Source: Agaricus subrufescens
Taxonomy: Eukaryota > Basidiomycota > Agaricomycetes > Agaricales > Agaricaceae
DNA: 64,000 bases
Assembly: GCA_029945375.1 (NCBI GenBank)
Contig: CM057059.1
Span: forward strand, 3,410,001-3,474,000
Direction: 5' to 3'
In this document: positions 11,098 through 20,169 of the stretch, one piece after another
Position numbering within the stretch: the stretch's first letter is position 1
Layout of the letters: each line of letters starts with the position of its first letter
Notes under the pieces: model-generated
Told to the model about the DNA's origin: nothing
What the model saw: the letters and a program-made list of their open reading frames with translations, nothing else
Database searches by the model: none
Program-made: the position numbers and the translations under genes

Positions 11098-12228
11098 ATG
11101 AGCACAGACGACTCAGAAACATTCGGAATCGATTTTGAAACAGTTTTCTTCGAAGGACACCAAAGCGGAAACAGATTTGAAACCCTCAGACACGAGGAAG
11201 ACCAGGAAACAGAACCCCCATCCGAGAACGACGAACAGGAACCAGAAGAACCGGACCCAGAGCAAATACCGAAGAACACACCACTCGACGAAGACTTAAA
11301 CCGACTAGCAAGAGAACTTGAAGAACTAGAACTAAGAGAAATGGCAAACACCAACACCAAAACCAAAACCGCCAATGCAATCAACCACAAGGATGTTATG
11401 GAACCAGGATTTTTCCATGGAGATAGGAACAAATTTAACGACTGGTGGAGAGGAATGGAAATTTTCCTCAAGTTTAGCAAATACGACGACGCAGATTCAA
11501 AGATACTCCTCATCACCAACCGCTTGAGAGGAGAAATCCCAGGATGGTTTGCCAAACAATGGGAGGACAAGATCATCAAAGGAGATGACACCGCGGACTG
11601 GAAAGTCTTTGCCGAAGAAATTGTGGACGCCTTCTCACCCGGAAACGAACAACAGATCACCAAAGATAAGATTGAATCTTTCAAACAAGGAAATCTCCAC
11701 ACCAACGACTTCCTTGTCAAGTTCACCACCCTTGTCCATCAATCCAGATCTAGCAAAGACCACGCACTCTACCTCTTGAAACAACACACCAGATCAGACG
11801 TCATCCACCCCATTTTGGGATACCCCCTGAACACCATCCCCACTACCCTTAAAGGATGGATCGCTGCCATAGGATCTGTAGGAAAGGGATGGGAAGACAC
11901 CGAAAAATGACGAAACGATCATCGCACCGCTACAGGAGTCACTTACGGAGGAAACGGGCAACCCATGGAAATCGGAGCCAGAAAGCTGGAATGGTCCCCA
12001 GATGGGAAGCCCAAATGTCTCAAATGTGGCAAATTTGGCCACATAAAGAAGGAATGCCGAAACCAAGGATTTAGATCCAACATTGAATGCTACAATTGTG
12101 GCAAACCAGGCCACATCGCCAAAGTCTGCCGAAGCCCCAAGAAACAAACCAAGATCTGTGCCATCACCACCGGAGAAGAAGGGACCGTCGAAGAAGCCCA
12201 ACAGGATTTTCCCAAAGGTTCGGAGTAG
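11098..12228 (+). pseudogene. Gypsy Gag, two CCHC zinc knuckles
   Basis: ATG at 11098. An acidic N-terminal region is followed by a retrotransposon Gag domain (P-G-F-F-H-G-D, then W-F-A-K-Q-W-E and F-L-V-K-F-T-T-L). TGA at 11908-11910 interrupts, and the same frame continues with R-N-D-H-R. Two zinc knuckles follow, C-L-K-C-G-K-F-G-H-I-K-K-E-C and C-Y-N-C-G-K-P-G-H-I-A-K-V-C, so nucleic-acid binding is the expected role. It ends at TAG 12226-12228. Confidence 0.88.
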
Positions 12229-12299
12229 GCACGAACTCACGAACCAATGTATCTAGCCGTATGAGAAATCGATATGTTTGCCCTCAGAAACGACTAGGA

Positions 12300-12927
12300 G
12301 TGCAGGGGTTGATACTCAAACCAGAAATCACCAAACCCAACGGAGAAACGTTCCAAGCTAAAACCATGCTCGACTCTGGATGCACCCACACCTGCATCGA
12401 CAAGTGAACCGTCCATAAACAAAGAATTCCCACTCATAAACTCAACCACCCCATTCTGGCAACCAACACCGACGGAACCCCAAGCGGAAAGGAACCTATC
12501 ACCAAATTTGTCAATCTGGACCTAAACATAGAAGGACACCAAGAAACCATCGACGCAGTAGTAGCCGAACTAGACTCGGCAGATATCTTTATCGGACACG
12601 ACTGGCTAACCAAACACAACCCGGAAATCGACTGGAACAGAGGAACCATAACATTCTCAAGATGCCCGCCCGAATGCTCAATCAAACACACCAATTTCTC
12701 ACTCCCGGAACACCTACGACGGCTCCAAACCAAATGGGAAGACTTCGAAGAAGAAAAAGAACCCGACCCAACCAACCCTCTCGACCTACCAGACTACATG
12801 AGACCCTACATACACCCACCTCTTTAACAAAAAGAACTTCAACAAACTACCCAAACAAACCCAATGGGACCACGAGGTCAACCTACTACCGGACGCCCCT
12901 AATGAAATTGACGCAAAAGTCTACGAA
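12300..12927 (+). pseudogene. Gypsy aspartic protease region
   Basis: The active-site motif L-D-S-G-C-T-H-T-C-I-D lies at 12369-12401, followed by TGA at 12405. Beyond it, I-F-I-G-H-D-W-L near 12588 is the second conserved protease block. The region is broken by stops and frame changes relative to RT. Confidence 0.75.
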
Positions 12928-14574
12928 ATGACCCCAAAAGAGGAAATCAAACTCAATAAATTCCTGGACGAAAACCTTGCCACCAAGCGCATCCGACCAT
13001 CCAAAAGCCCCTACGCCGCTCCATGCTTCTTTGTACCAAAAAAGGACGGCTCACTAAGGTTGTGCCAAGATTATCACAAACTCAACACGGTTACCATAAA
13101 GGACAAAACCCCTCTGCCACTAATCAGCGAAGTCATCGGAAAACTGAAACACGCCAAATACTTCAATAAACTCGACATCATTTGGGGATACAACAATGTC
13201 CGAATCAAAGAAGGAGACAAATGGAAAGGTGCCATCCTCACTAATTGCGGACTTTTCGAACCAATGGTAATGTTTTTCGGAATGTGCAACTCACCAGCTA
13301 CCTTCTCTCGTTGGATGACCACCATCTTCCGAGAAATGATCCAAGACAGTTCACTAGTCAACTACATAGACAATTTCGCCATTCCTGCCAACTCCCTACC
13401 CGGACTGGAAGAACAAACATTACGATTTCTAAAAATAGCGGACGAAAACAACCTGTGTTTCAAACGAACCAAATGTGAATTCAATGCAACCAAGATCTCG
13501 ATGCTCGGAACGGTCATTGGAGACGGCCAAGCAAGCATGGAAACCAAAAAGGTTGAATCGGTTCGAAACTGGAAAACGCCAACCTGCGTAAAGGACATCG
13601 AACGGTTCATTGGTTTCGCAAACTTCTATCGACAATTTATCCAGGACTTTAGCACTCTCGCTGCACCGCTCAATGCCTTGAAGGGAGGTAAAACACCAAA
13701 ACCCTGGAAATGGACTGCCGAGGAGCAAAATGCCTTCGAAGCCATCAAAACCGCCATCACCAATGAACCCGTCCTAGCCCTACCAGACAACGAAGGAAAA
13801 TTCAGACTCGAAACCGATGCATCTACTGTGGGAATTGGAGCAGTCCTATCTCAAGAACAAGAAGGAAAATGGCACCCAGTCGCCTTCATGTCCAAGGCTC
13901 TCACCGACACAGAAAAGAACTACGAAATCTACAACAAAGAGCTCCTCGCCATAATCAAGGCAATCAAGAACTGGAGACATTACCTGCTAGACGCCAAACA
14001 TCAATTCGAAATCTGGACCGACCACGAAAACCTCAAATACTTCCACGAACCACAAAAGCTAAATGCCTGCCAAGCCCGATGGTATCTCATGCTCCAAGAA
14101 TACGACTACTTACTCCGACACATTCCCGGCAAAACAAATGTCAAAGCTGACATCCTATCCAGACTTTTCCAACATGAAACCCCTGAAGAAGAAACCCAAA
14201 TCGAGATGTTCAAGGACCGCATTATCCTACGAACCCTATCCGAAATTCCCACCTCACTAGAAACCACCATGCTACTAAATCGAAACTTCTCCATCTCCGC
14301 AGACTCCAACATCCTGAAACAGATCTGTAACTCCGACCAACAAGAACACCACGTCACACAAGAAAGAAGCAAAAGACCCGACCAATTCTGGGAAGAAAAT
14401 GGCATAACCTACCGAAACGGAAAAATCTATGTTCCAGATGAACCCAAACTCAGAGAATCCATACTTTCGGACCACCACGACCCACCCAATATCGGACACC
14501 CCGGATCCTACTGCATGCTCGGACTCGTGAAACGAACTTTCTGGTGGCCCACAATCAAAACGGACATCAAATGA
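12928..14574 (+). pseudogene. Gypsy RT-RNase H with altered catalytic box
   Basis: An open frame of 548 codons. RT landmarks: R-I-R-P-S-K-S-P-Y-A-A-P near residue 25, F-F-G-M-C-N-S-P-A-T-F near 115 and Y-I-D-N at 13363-13374, where active Gypsy RTs have Y-x-D-D. The second catalytic Asp is Asn here (AAT). RNase H follows, with the catalytic region E-T-D-A-S near residue 295 and W-T-D-H-E-N-L near 365. The H2C2 integrase finger starts before TGA 14572-14574, and the same frame continues as F-V-K-G-C-T-E-C. Confidence 0.9.
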
Positions 14575-15720
14575 TTCGTGAAAGGATGTACCGAATGCCA
14601 GAAAAATAAAATCAATCGACAACCCAGTCACACACCCCTCAAACCGCTACCCATCCCCGAAGCACCATGGCAAGAAATATCCATAGACATGATCAGCCCC
14701 CTACCCAAGTCCGAGGACCATGACGCCATACTCATAGTAGTCGACCGATTCTCCAAAATGATCCACCTCATCCCCACTGAAACCTCTCTCATGTCGAGAC
14801 AACTGGCTGAGATCTACAAGAAAGATATCTGGCGCATACACAGAATACCCAAGCGCGTTATCAGTGACAGAGGCCCCCAATTCGCCTCCAAATTCATGAA
14901 AGAGTTATGCTCCGCTCTAGGAATTGAAAGGAATCTATCCACTGCCTACCACCCCCAAACCGATGGCCAAACCGAAAGGATCAACCAGGAAGTCGAATCC
15001 TACCTACGAAACTTTGTCAACTACAAGCAGAATGACTGGGCAAAATGGCTTCCCACTGTGGAATTCCAATACAATGACAAAACCCACACCGCAACCAAGC
15101 AAACCCCATTCTTCCTCACATATGGTACCCACCCGTGGAAGGGAAACCTAACCGTTAACTCGGATAACCCCTTGGCCAACGAATTCACCGCAGAATTAGA
15201 AAAAGCCCGAATTGAAGCACGAGCAGCTCTAGAAGAATACAACTCCATCATGTCCGAATGCGGAAGTCTGAAATGGCAAAAGAACCCTTTATCCAAAGGA
15301 GACTTGGTCTTCCTAGAAGCAACAAACATACGATCAAATCGACCTTCAGGAAAATTCGACAACAAAAGATACGGACCCTTCGAAATTCTAGAACCCATTG
15401 GAGAAACCTCGTTCCGTCTAAAATTACCTGAAACCTGGGCTATACACGACGTTTTCCACTCATCGCTTCTCACCAAATTCAATGAACCCAAATTCAACTG
15501 TCAAAAAACTCCACCTCCACCCCCTCCGGATATTATTAACAATGAAGAAGAATACGAAGTAGAGGAAATCTGTGGACATAGGAAGAAAGGCCGTGGAACT
15601 CAATACTTGGTACATTGGAAAGGCTATGACAACTCCGAGGATACGTGGCAATCCGCAGTAGACCTTGAGAACGCACAGGACCTTCTATCCGAATATAGAA
15701 AACACAACAACCTCCTGTGA
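14575..15720 (+). CDS. Gypsy integrase with C-terminal chromodomain
   Basis: Continues the polymerase frame after the stop at 14572. C-T-E-C-Q-K-N-K completes the H2C2 finger. The core has D-R-F-S-K-M near 14743, S-D-R-G-P-Q-F near 14863 and Q-T-E-R-I-N-Q-E near 14970, so all three acidic residues are present. The chromodomain lies at about 15550-15710 (E-V-E-E-I, Y-L-V-H-W-K-G-Y, E-D-T-W). This marks a chromovirus-type integrase, likely steered to heterochromatin marks. It ends with TGA at 15718. Confidence 0.88.
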   Translation, partial: FVKGCTECQKNKINRQPSHTPLKPLPIPEAPWQEISIDMISPLPKSEDHDAILIVVDRFSKMIHLIPTETSLMSRQLAEIYKKDIWRIHRIPKRVISDRGPQFASKFMKELCSALGIERNLSTAYHPQTDGQTERINQEVESYLRNFVNYKQNDWAKWLPTVEFQYNDKTHTATKQTPFFLTYGTHPWKGNLTVNSDNPLANEFTAELEKARIEARAALEEYNSIMSECGSLKWQKNPLSKGDLVFLEATNIRSNRPSGKFDNKRYGPFEILEPIGETSFRLKLPETWAIHDVFHSSLLTKFNEPKFNCQKTPPPPPPDIINNEEEYEVEEICGHRKKGRGTQYLVHWKGYDNSEDTWQSAVDLENAQDLLSEYRKHNNLL

Positions 15721-15785
15721 ATATAAAAGGAAACCCACCACACAACTACCAGTATAGCATCGTCTATTGGTTTGAAGAAGACATC

Positions 15786-16190
15786 ATGAGCACCCAAAAC
15801 ACTGCCAAAACCCTCACCACCCCCGAACAAGAGGCCTACCACAACCTCATCATCGACTCATTCCGGAGCTCTGCCAAGCGAGAGCTCATTGAAATCTACA
15901 GCGCAGTAATGGACGTGGACAACTGTTACGCCCACACCTATGTCCCCCTCATCTACGATCGACCAAAAGGGGTAAATCCCGCAACCGACAAAGAAAAGGA
16001 GCACATGGTGAAGGTCATGAGGAAAGAGAGACAGATGATCAAGAAGATCATAAGGAAGTTACAGATGATGGAGGACGAGCTGAAAGATCTCACCGAGGAG
16101 ATAAACCCGAATGCCCATGGATGGGCCACAAATGGAACATGGGGAGATGGATGGGAAGCACCGGCTGAAGAAAACAACCAGCAACAGTAG
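15786..16190 (+). CDS. Extra Gypsy ORF 1 (unknown, coiled-coil-like)
   Basis: ATG at 15786 gives about 134 aa; the frame is also open upstream to 15717. It lies between the integrase stop and the 3' LTR, in sense. The middle is strongly charged and helical (K-E-H-M-V-K-V-M-R-K-E-R-Q-M-I-K-K, then M-E-D-E-L-K-D-L-T-E-E). The tail is W-, G- and Q-rich. No membrane segment or signal peptide is seen, so it is not env-like. Function is unknown. Confidence 0.55.
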   Translation: MSTQNTAKTLTTPEQEAYHNLIIDSFRSSAKRELIEIYSAVMDVDNCYAHTYVPLIYDRPKGVNPATDKEKEHMVKVMRKERQMIKKIIRKLQMMEDELKDLTEEINPNAHGWATNGTWGDGWEAPAEENNQQQ

Positions 16191-16319
16191 GAGTTGCCTA
16201 ATAGGGGGGAGGAAATTAATATAAAAACAGACTGTCTTTTCTTCGTCTTTCCCTATCTCAATCTGCCCACCATTGCACTCACTGCTCAATATGCCCCTCT
16301 GCTTGAACTTCTAGCAAAC

Positions 16320-17243
16320 ATGAATCCCAGCACCAACCCGACCATGCGCACCATTGCCATCCCCGTCGACGAAGCAATGCATGTCGAATATATCCAATGC
16401 AGGCACTCGACCATTTCACGACGCCGCTACCTCCTCAGAATTCTGCACGCCATGGCACAACTCCGAGAAATTGGAGCTCCAATCATCCAACTCAACAACA
16501 ACACCCAGAACATCACAGGAAGTGTAATCACCCCCATTAGACTCTGCAGAGGAGATGAAGGAATTGTAGGAGAACATTTCAACAAACTTCTCACCGAAAT
16601 TACCAAGATCACCACCACCCATATCAAATTCAACGCCCATTCCATCGCATGTCACTCTGTCAGAATGCTCGATGTCCTGGACTGAGTCGGAACTGCTGAA
16701 GAACTTGCCGCTGCAGACGCCATTTGTAAACCTTATCGCTTGGAACCCGAAACCAGACCCAACACCCCGCCAGTCGAAATCAACCCTATCCCTGACCCCA
16801 CACCCCTACCTATCCCAAAGCAAGAAGACAACCCCATGGACAAAGACTCTGAGAAAGAAAATAAACCCCCGGGACTGGACCGCATCTCTAACCTCCACTC
16901 ACCTGAACTAGCCAAAGAAGCCGACTGCCTTTTCCGTTATCTGAACTTTATCCCACCTGCCACCACGCCTGCCGAAATCAAAGTCCCCACCACCTACTCA
17001 TTCACCCACAACAACAATCGATACAACACTCCCAGAGAAAGGACCGTGTACTGGAACGTTATCCTTACCGTCTTGCTTATGAAGAAAGGAAAAGATGAAA
17101 TGTTCAAAGGACTACCCGCGCGTATTATCATCGGAGGACGCGACAACGCCCCTCACTTTATCGGTTTCAACAAAAGGACCGACCAGTGGGTCATGGCCGA
17201 CACCAAGAGGAAACTCTTGAACAACCTCTTCGCACATGTTTAA
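16320..17243 (+). pseudogene. Extra Gypsy ORF 2 (unknown) with one in-frame stop
   Basis: ATG at 16320. The frame runs to TAA 17241-17243 with a single TGA at 16683-16685 (M-L-D-V-L-D-stop-V-G-T). That is 307 codons excluding the terminal stop. The N-terminal half is helical. A Pro-rich linker follows (P-N-T-P-P-V-E and P-D-P-T-P-L-P-I-P). The C-terminal part has R-E-R-T-V-Y-W-N-V and a basic end. No transmembrane segment or known retroelement domain is recognised. Near-complete openness in a defective element suggests it was functional recently. Confidence 0.55.
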
Positions 17244-17283
17244 TCTTGCTTCGATCAGAATCTGAAGCCTGAATGGAGGGTGA

Positions 17284-17577
17284 TGTTACGATCTATTTTC
17301 GTCCCTGTCCCCTGACCCAGGACCATATGCCACCACTTCCTTATCTGTGTACTTGTCTCCCATGTTTACTCAGCACCGTTCTCACCGTTAGTCAGACACC
17401 TCGGGTATACTTACTCAGCCTGACTTCTACTTCTATTATTAGGTAGTCGACTCTTCTATAAGTAGCGTAGTTATACTCTGTATTTCCTTACGCTTTACCA
17501 ACTCGCTATATTCCCTTATTGCTCTCAAGTCTTTGCCTTAAGTTGCAACCTGAGCTAATCGCTATAAGGTTGTAACA
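17284..17577 (+). repeat. Gypsy 3' LTR
   Basis: Nearly identical to 10728-11019. It differs by a 2-bp insertion (TCGACTCTTC), one A/C change and one CG/TG change. A purine-rich tract (GAATGGAGGGTGA) precedes it. Confidence 0.93.
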
Positions 17578-18310
17578 AAGAAACACCATTACCGAAAGGT
17601 TTTGTGTTCTCTACTTCCGACAAAATGCCTAAAACTGAATTCAGGCAAAAATACCAGCAATTAGTTGGATCCTTGATGTATCTTATGATCGGATCTCGAC
17701 CAGACATTGCATTTGCGGTTGTAAAATTATCGCAACAGATGGTAAAACCTAACAAAGAACATTATACCACTGGAATGCATTTGCTACAGTATCTTAACAG
17801 TACCAAAAATAGAGTTCTTGAGTTTGTGGTAACTCGAATTCTGGTATAATTGCTTATTCAGATTCTGATTGGGCATCTGATCCCGAAGACTGGAAATCAA
17901 TCACCGGCAACTTTTGCACACTCGCTGATGGTCTAGTATCTTGGTTAAGTCGCAAACAAAAAACTGTTGCACTTTCATCGACGGAAGCCGAATATATGGC
18001 TCTCTCTGATTGTTCATGACAACTTGTCTGGATGTCCCAACTTCTTACCGAAGTAGGTTTTGATATCGACACACCCCTTCTCTATGGAGATAATTTGGGA
18101 AGCCTATTTTGGGCCACCTCAGAAGTCCAAGAAAAGCGATCTAAACATATCGATATTCGCTTTCACTATGTTCGGAACCTTCTTGAGGAAAAGCAGATCA
18201 AAATTGACTGGATTGACGGTCAAGAAAATCCTGCTGACATCATGACCAAAAATCTCGAGAAAAACAAGTTCAATACATTCTGCCCTATGTTAGGATTGCG
18301 TGAACAGTAG
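17578..18310 (+). pseudogene. Copia RNase H (continues RT after Gypsy)
   Basis: Resumes the Copia polymerase after the duplicated AAGAA. It shows G-S-L-M-Y-L, R-P-D-I-A-F-A-V near 17700, S-D-S-D-W-A near 17860, S-S-T-E-A-E-Y-M near 17980 and D-I-R-F-H-Y near 18155. A frame change occurs near 17840. TGA at 18017-18019 falls in D-C-S-stop-Q-L-V-W, where Copia elements normally have Arg. It ends with TAG at 18308-18310, followed by a purine tract AAGGAGGAG at 18318-18326. Confidence 0.88.
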
Positions 18311-18326
18311 TCTACTCAAGGAGGAG

Positions 18327-18689
18327 TGTTGATGAAATACCTCGAGTTATACACTCGGTATGACGTGTATGAGCAACTACTGTGCATTATGCACTATGCC
18401 ACACCTTTTCAATCGTTTTATGCATGTTTACTGTGGACTCCTTCTGCGGACTCCTGTTTTACCTGTATGTTTCACAATACCCTTTACAACTATGAGGTTC
18501 TTTGTCGAGTATATAAACCCTACATGTATTCCATAGAATAACAGTTCAGTTTCCTCTCTCACTTTGCTCTACAAGCTCTCTCAGCTTTACCAACTCTATC
18601 TACTACCCCAATCCACCTACTGCTTAGGATTATAACAATGTGAGTCTATCCGTCTCCATGCTGCAGGTAGCAGCTCTACTTTATCAACA
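18327..18689 (+). repeat. Copia 3' LTR
   Basis: 363 bp. It differs from the 5' LTR at 8 sites, 7 of them CpG versus TpG or CpA. Confidence 0.93.
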
Positions 18690-18888
18690 CCAGAGCCATC
18701 CCCAATTTTCATGTATGAATGTGGGATGTATGTGTGTGCAAGTGCATGTGTGTGTGTGTGCATATGCATGTGGTAGAGAGAAAAGAGGGACTGTAATGTG
18801 TGACATAGCCGCTGTCATCATTCATTAAGTCACTCTTATGAGACATTTCCCACGCTTTTGTCATCAAGACAATTCCAAGATTTTGTGA
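18690..18888 (+). repeat. Left arm (inner part) of the long inverted repeat
   Basis: Continues the left arm after the Copia (shared CCAGA). It pairs with about 18975-19190. A TG-rich microsatellite lies at 18720-18775. Confidence 0.75.
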
Positions 18889-18974
18889 ATTGTAGGTGAC
18901 AATTTGCAGTTCAATTGAACCAAATGTTAAGGATTTAATTAGCCCACCTGGCTACTGAAATTCTTCACTGTTAA

Positions 18975-19576
18975 TCGCAAAAATCTTTGTTGGGAATACT
19001 TGATGACAATGGTGTGGGAACTGTCTCATAAGAGTGACTTAACAAATGATGACAGCAGCTATGTCACACGTTACAGTCCCTCTTTTCTCTCTACCACACA
19101 CATATGCACACACACACACATGCACTCACACACACATGCACCCTATGTTCATACATGAACATTGGGGCTGGCTCTGGTGGATCCCCAGTCTTAGTTTATA
19201 CAGGGCTTGAAAGACCCTCATCATGTCGGGGGACAGCTGGGTATTTGGTGAGTCACTCTGCTACTCAGGAAAGTTAGAGTTACCATAATCATGATTATGA
19301 TAACCACAATTATGTTAATCACGATTATTTATTATCGTGATTATTTGTATCTGGGATGAGGTAATAATATATAACCATGCTTGATAATCGTGATTCATTG
19401 TATCTTGATTACCCGATGAGGTAACAGTGTAATACATAATCATGCTTAAATAATCGTGATTATCAGTATTGTGATTAGCTTATATTAATAAAATAGTATT
19501 ATATCAGCCGATTATTTGTCGTAAATCATGATTTGCGACATGAACCGCTGCTGATAATCCCCGGTTATTCCATCCC
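18975..19576 (-). repeat. Right arm of the long inverted repeat
   Basis: Inverted counterpart of 4933-5319 plus 18690-18888. It has the complementary AC-rich microsatellite at 19078-19140 and palindromic AATCATGATT/AATCGTGATT units at 19285-19470. Confidence 0.8.
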
Positions 19577-20169
19577 TGAATAACAACAGTCACGGGCACT
19601 AGTAAGCAGATTACATTTTTCTAGAGAAACTTAGCATGCTGAAGAACGATTTCAGAACATAGAAAAGGCTCCAAATCCTTGTTGACCTCTTCCCAGAATA
19701 CTCAATTAGTCTCGGAGATCTATAGTGCCATCAATGAATGTAATGGATTATTGCAACAATGTCATGCCCATTTTGCGCAAGTATTAGAGCAGACTCGAAA
19801 TGAACATTCTGTCGACACTGACCCACCATCCAAAGAAGAGACACAAGTGATGCGTGCAAAATGGCAAACGTTCTTCGATACGATAGGAGAACTAAAGGTA
19901 CACGCGTACAGAATTGCTGATGGCATACTATATGAATCATCATGAGTCTTTAAAACATCAGGGTATTCATTGTCTTAACAATGAGCAGGGATACTGGGTG
20001 ACTTGCCGCAGGATTTAGAAAATCTAAACTTGCTGTAAACCTTATTTAGTTTCGTACTCCGACGACTACATAAATTATGTGAAACCGCAGGCCATGTTCT
20101 AAAATATAAATACATAAATGATAGTGATGTAATCGGCTTTTACTTACAGCCGATCTTATCTTTCTCTAA

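Larger units (their letters stand above)
10728..17577 (+). mobile_element. Ty3/Gypsy chromovirus-type LTR retrotransposon
   Basis: LTRs lie at 10728-11019 (292 bp) and 17284-17577 (294 bp), with TSD AAGAA at 10723-10727 and 17578-17582. The order is Gag with two zinc knuckles, aspartic protease, RT-RNase H, integrase with chromodomain, then two further sense ORFs before the 3' LTR. The LTRs differ by two substitutions and one 2-bp indel. It is therefore younger than the Copia that contains it (8 differences in 363 bp). Stops at 11908, 12226, 12405, 14572 and 16683 make it defective. Confidence 0.95.
5320..18689 (+). mobile_element. Ty1/Copia LTR retrotransposon, with nested Gypsy and MITE
   Basis: LTRs of 363 bp lie at 5320-5682 and 18327-18689, with TSD CCAGA at 5315-5319 and 18690-18694. 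The order Gag, integrase, RT, RNase H defines Ty1/Copia. RT and RNase H are separated by a Gypsy element at 10728-17577. Without that insert the element is about 6.5 kb. The LTRs differ at 8 of 363 positions. Internal stops and frame changes (6725, 7598, 9530, about 9775, about 17840, 18017) make it inactive. No DSGA-type protease motif and no N-terminal half of the integrase were found. Confidence 0.93.
4933..19576. mobile_element. Long-TIR (MULE-like or foldback) element, with nested Copia
   Basis: The two ends are long inverted repeats of each other: 4933-5319 continuing at 18690-18888, against 18975-19576. Without the Copia the element is about 1.27 kb, almost all arms, with roughly 90 bp between them and no coding capacity. 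Direct repeats TGAATAACA at 4924-4932 and 19577-19585 look like a 9-bp target duplication, as made by Mutator-like transposases. The outer tips match only loosely (GGGTGAATAACC versus GGGATGGAATAACC). Subterminal regions carry several palindromes of the type ATAATCATGATTAT. It lies in exon 2 of the FWRK gene. The family assignment is inference; the arms and duplication are seen directly. Confidence 0.75.

Noticed and set aside
15786..17243. Extra Gypsy ORFs as an env gene
   Set aside because: No signal peptide, transmembrane segment or cysteine pattern expected of env-like proteins.
18720..18775. TG-rich run, possible telomere-like repeat
   Set aside because: A simple TG microsatellite mirrored by an AC run in the other arm. 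It is not a TTAGGG-type repeat.
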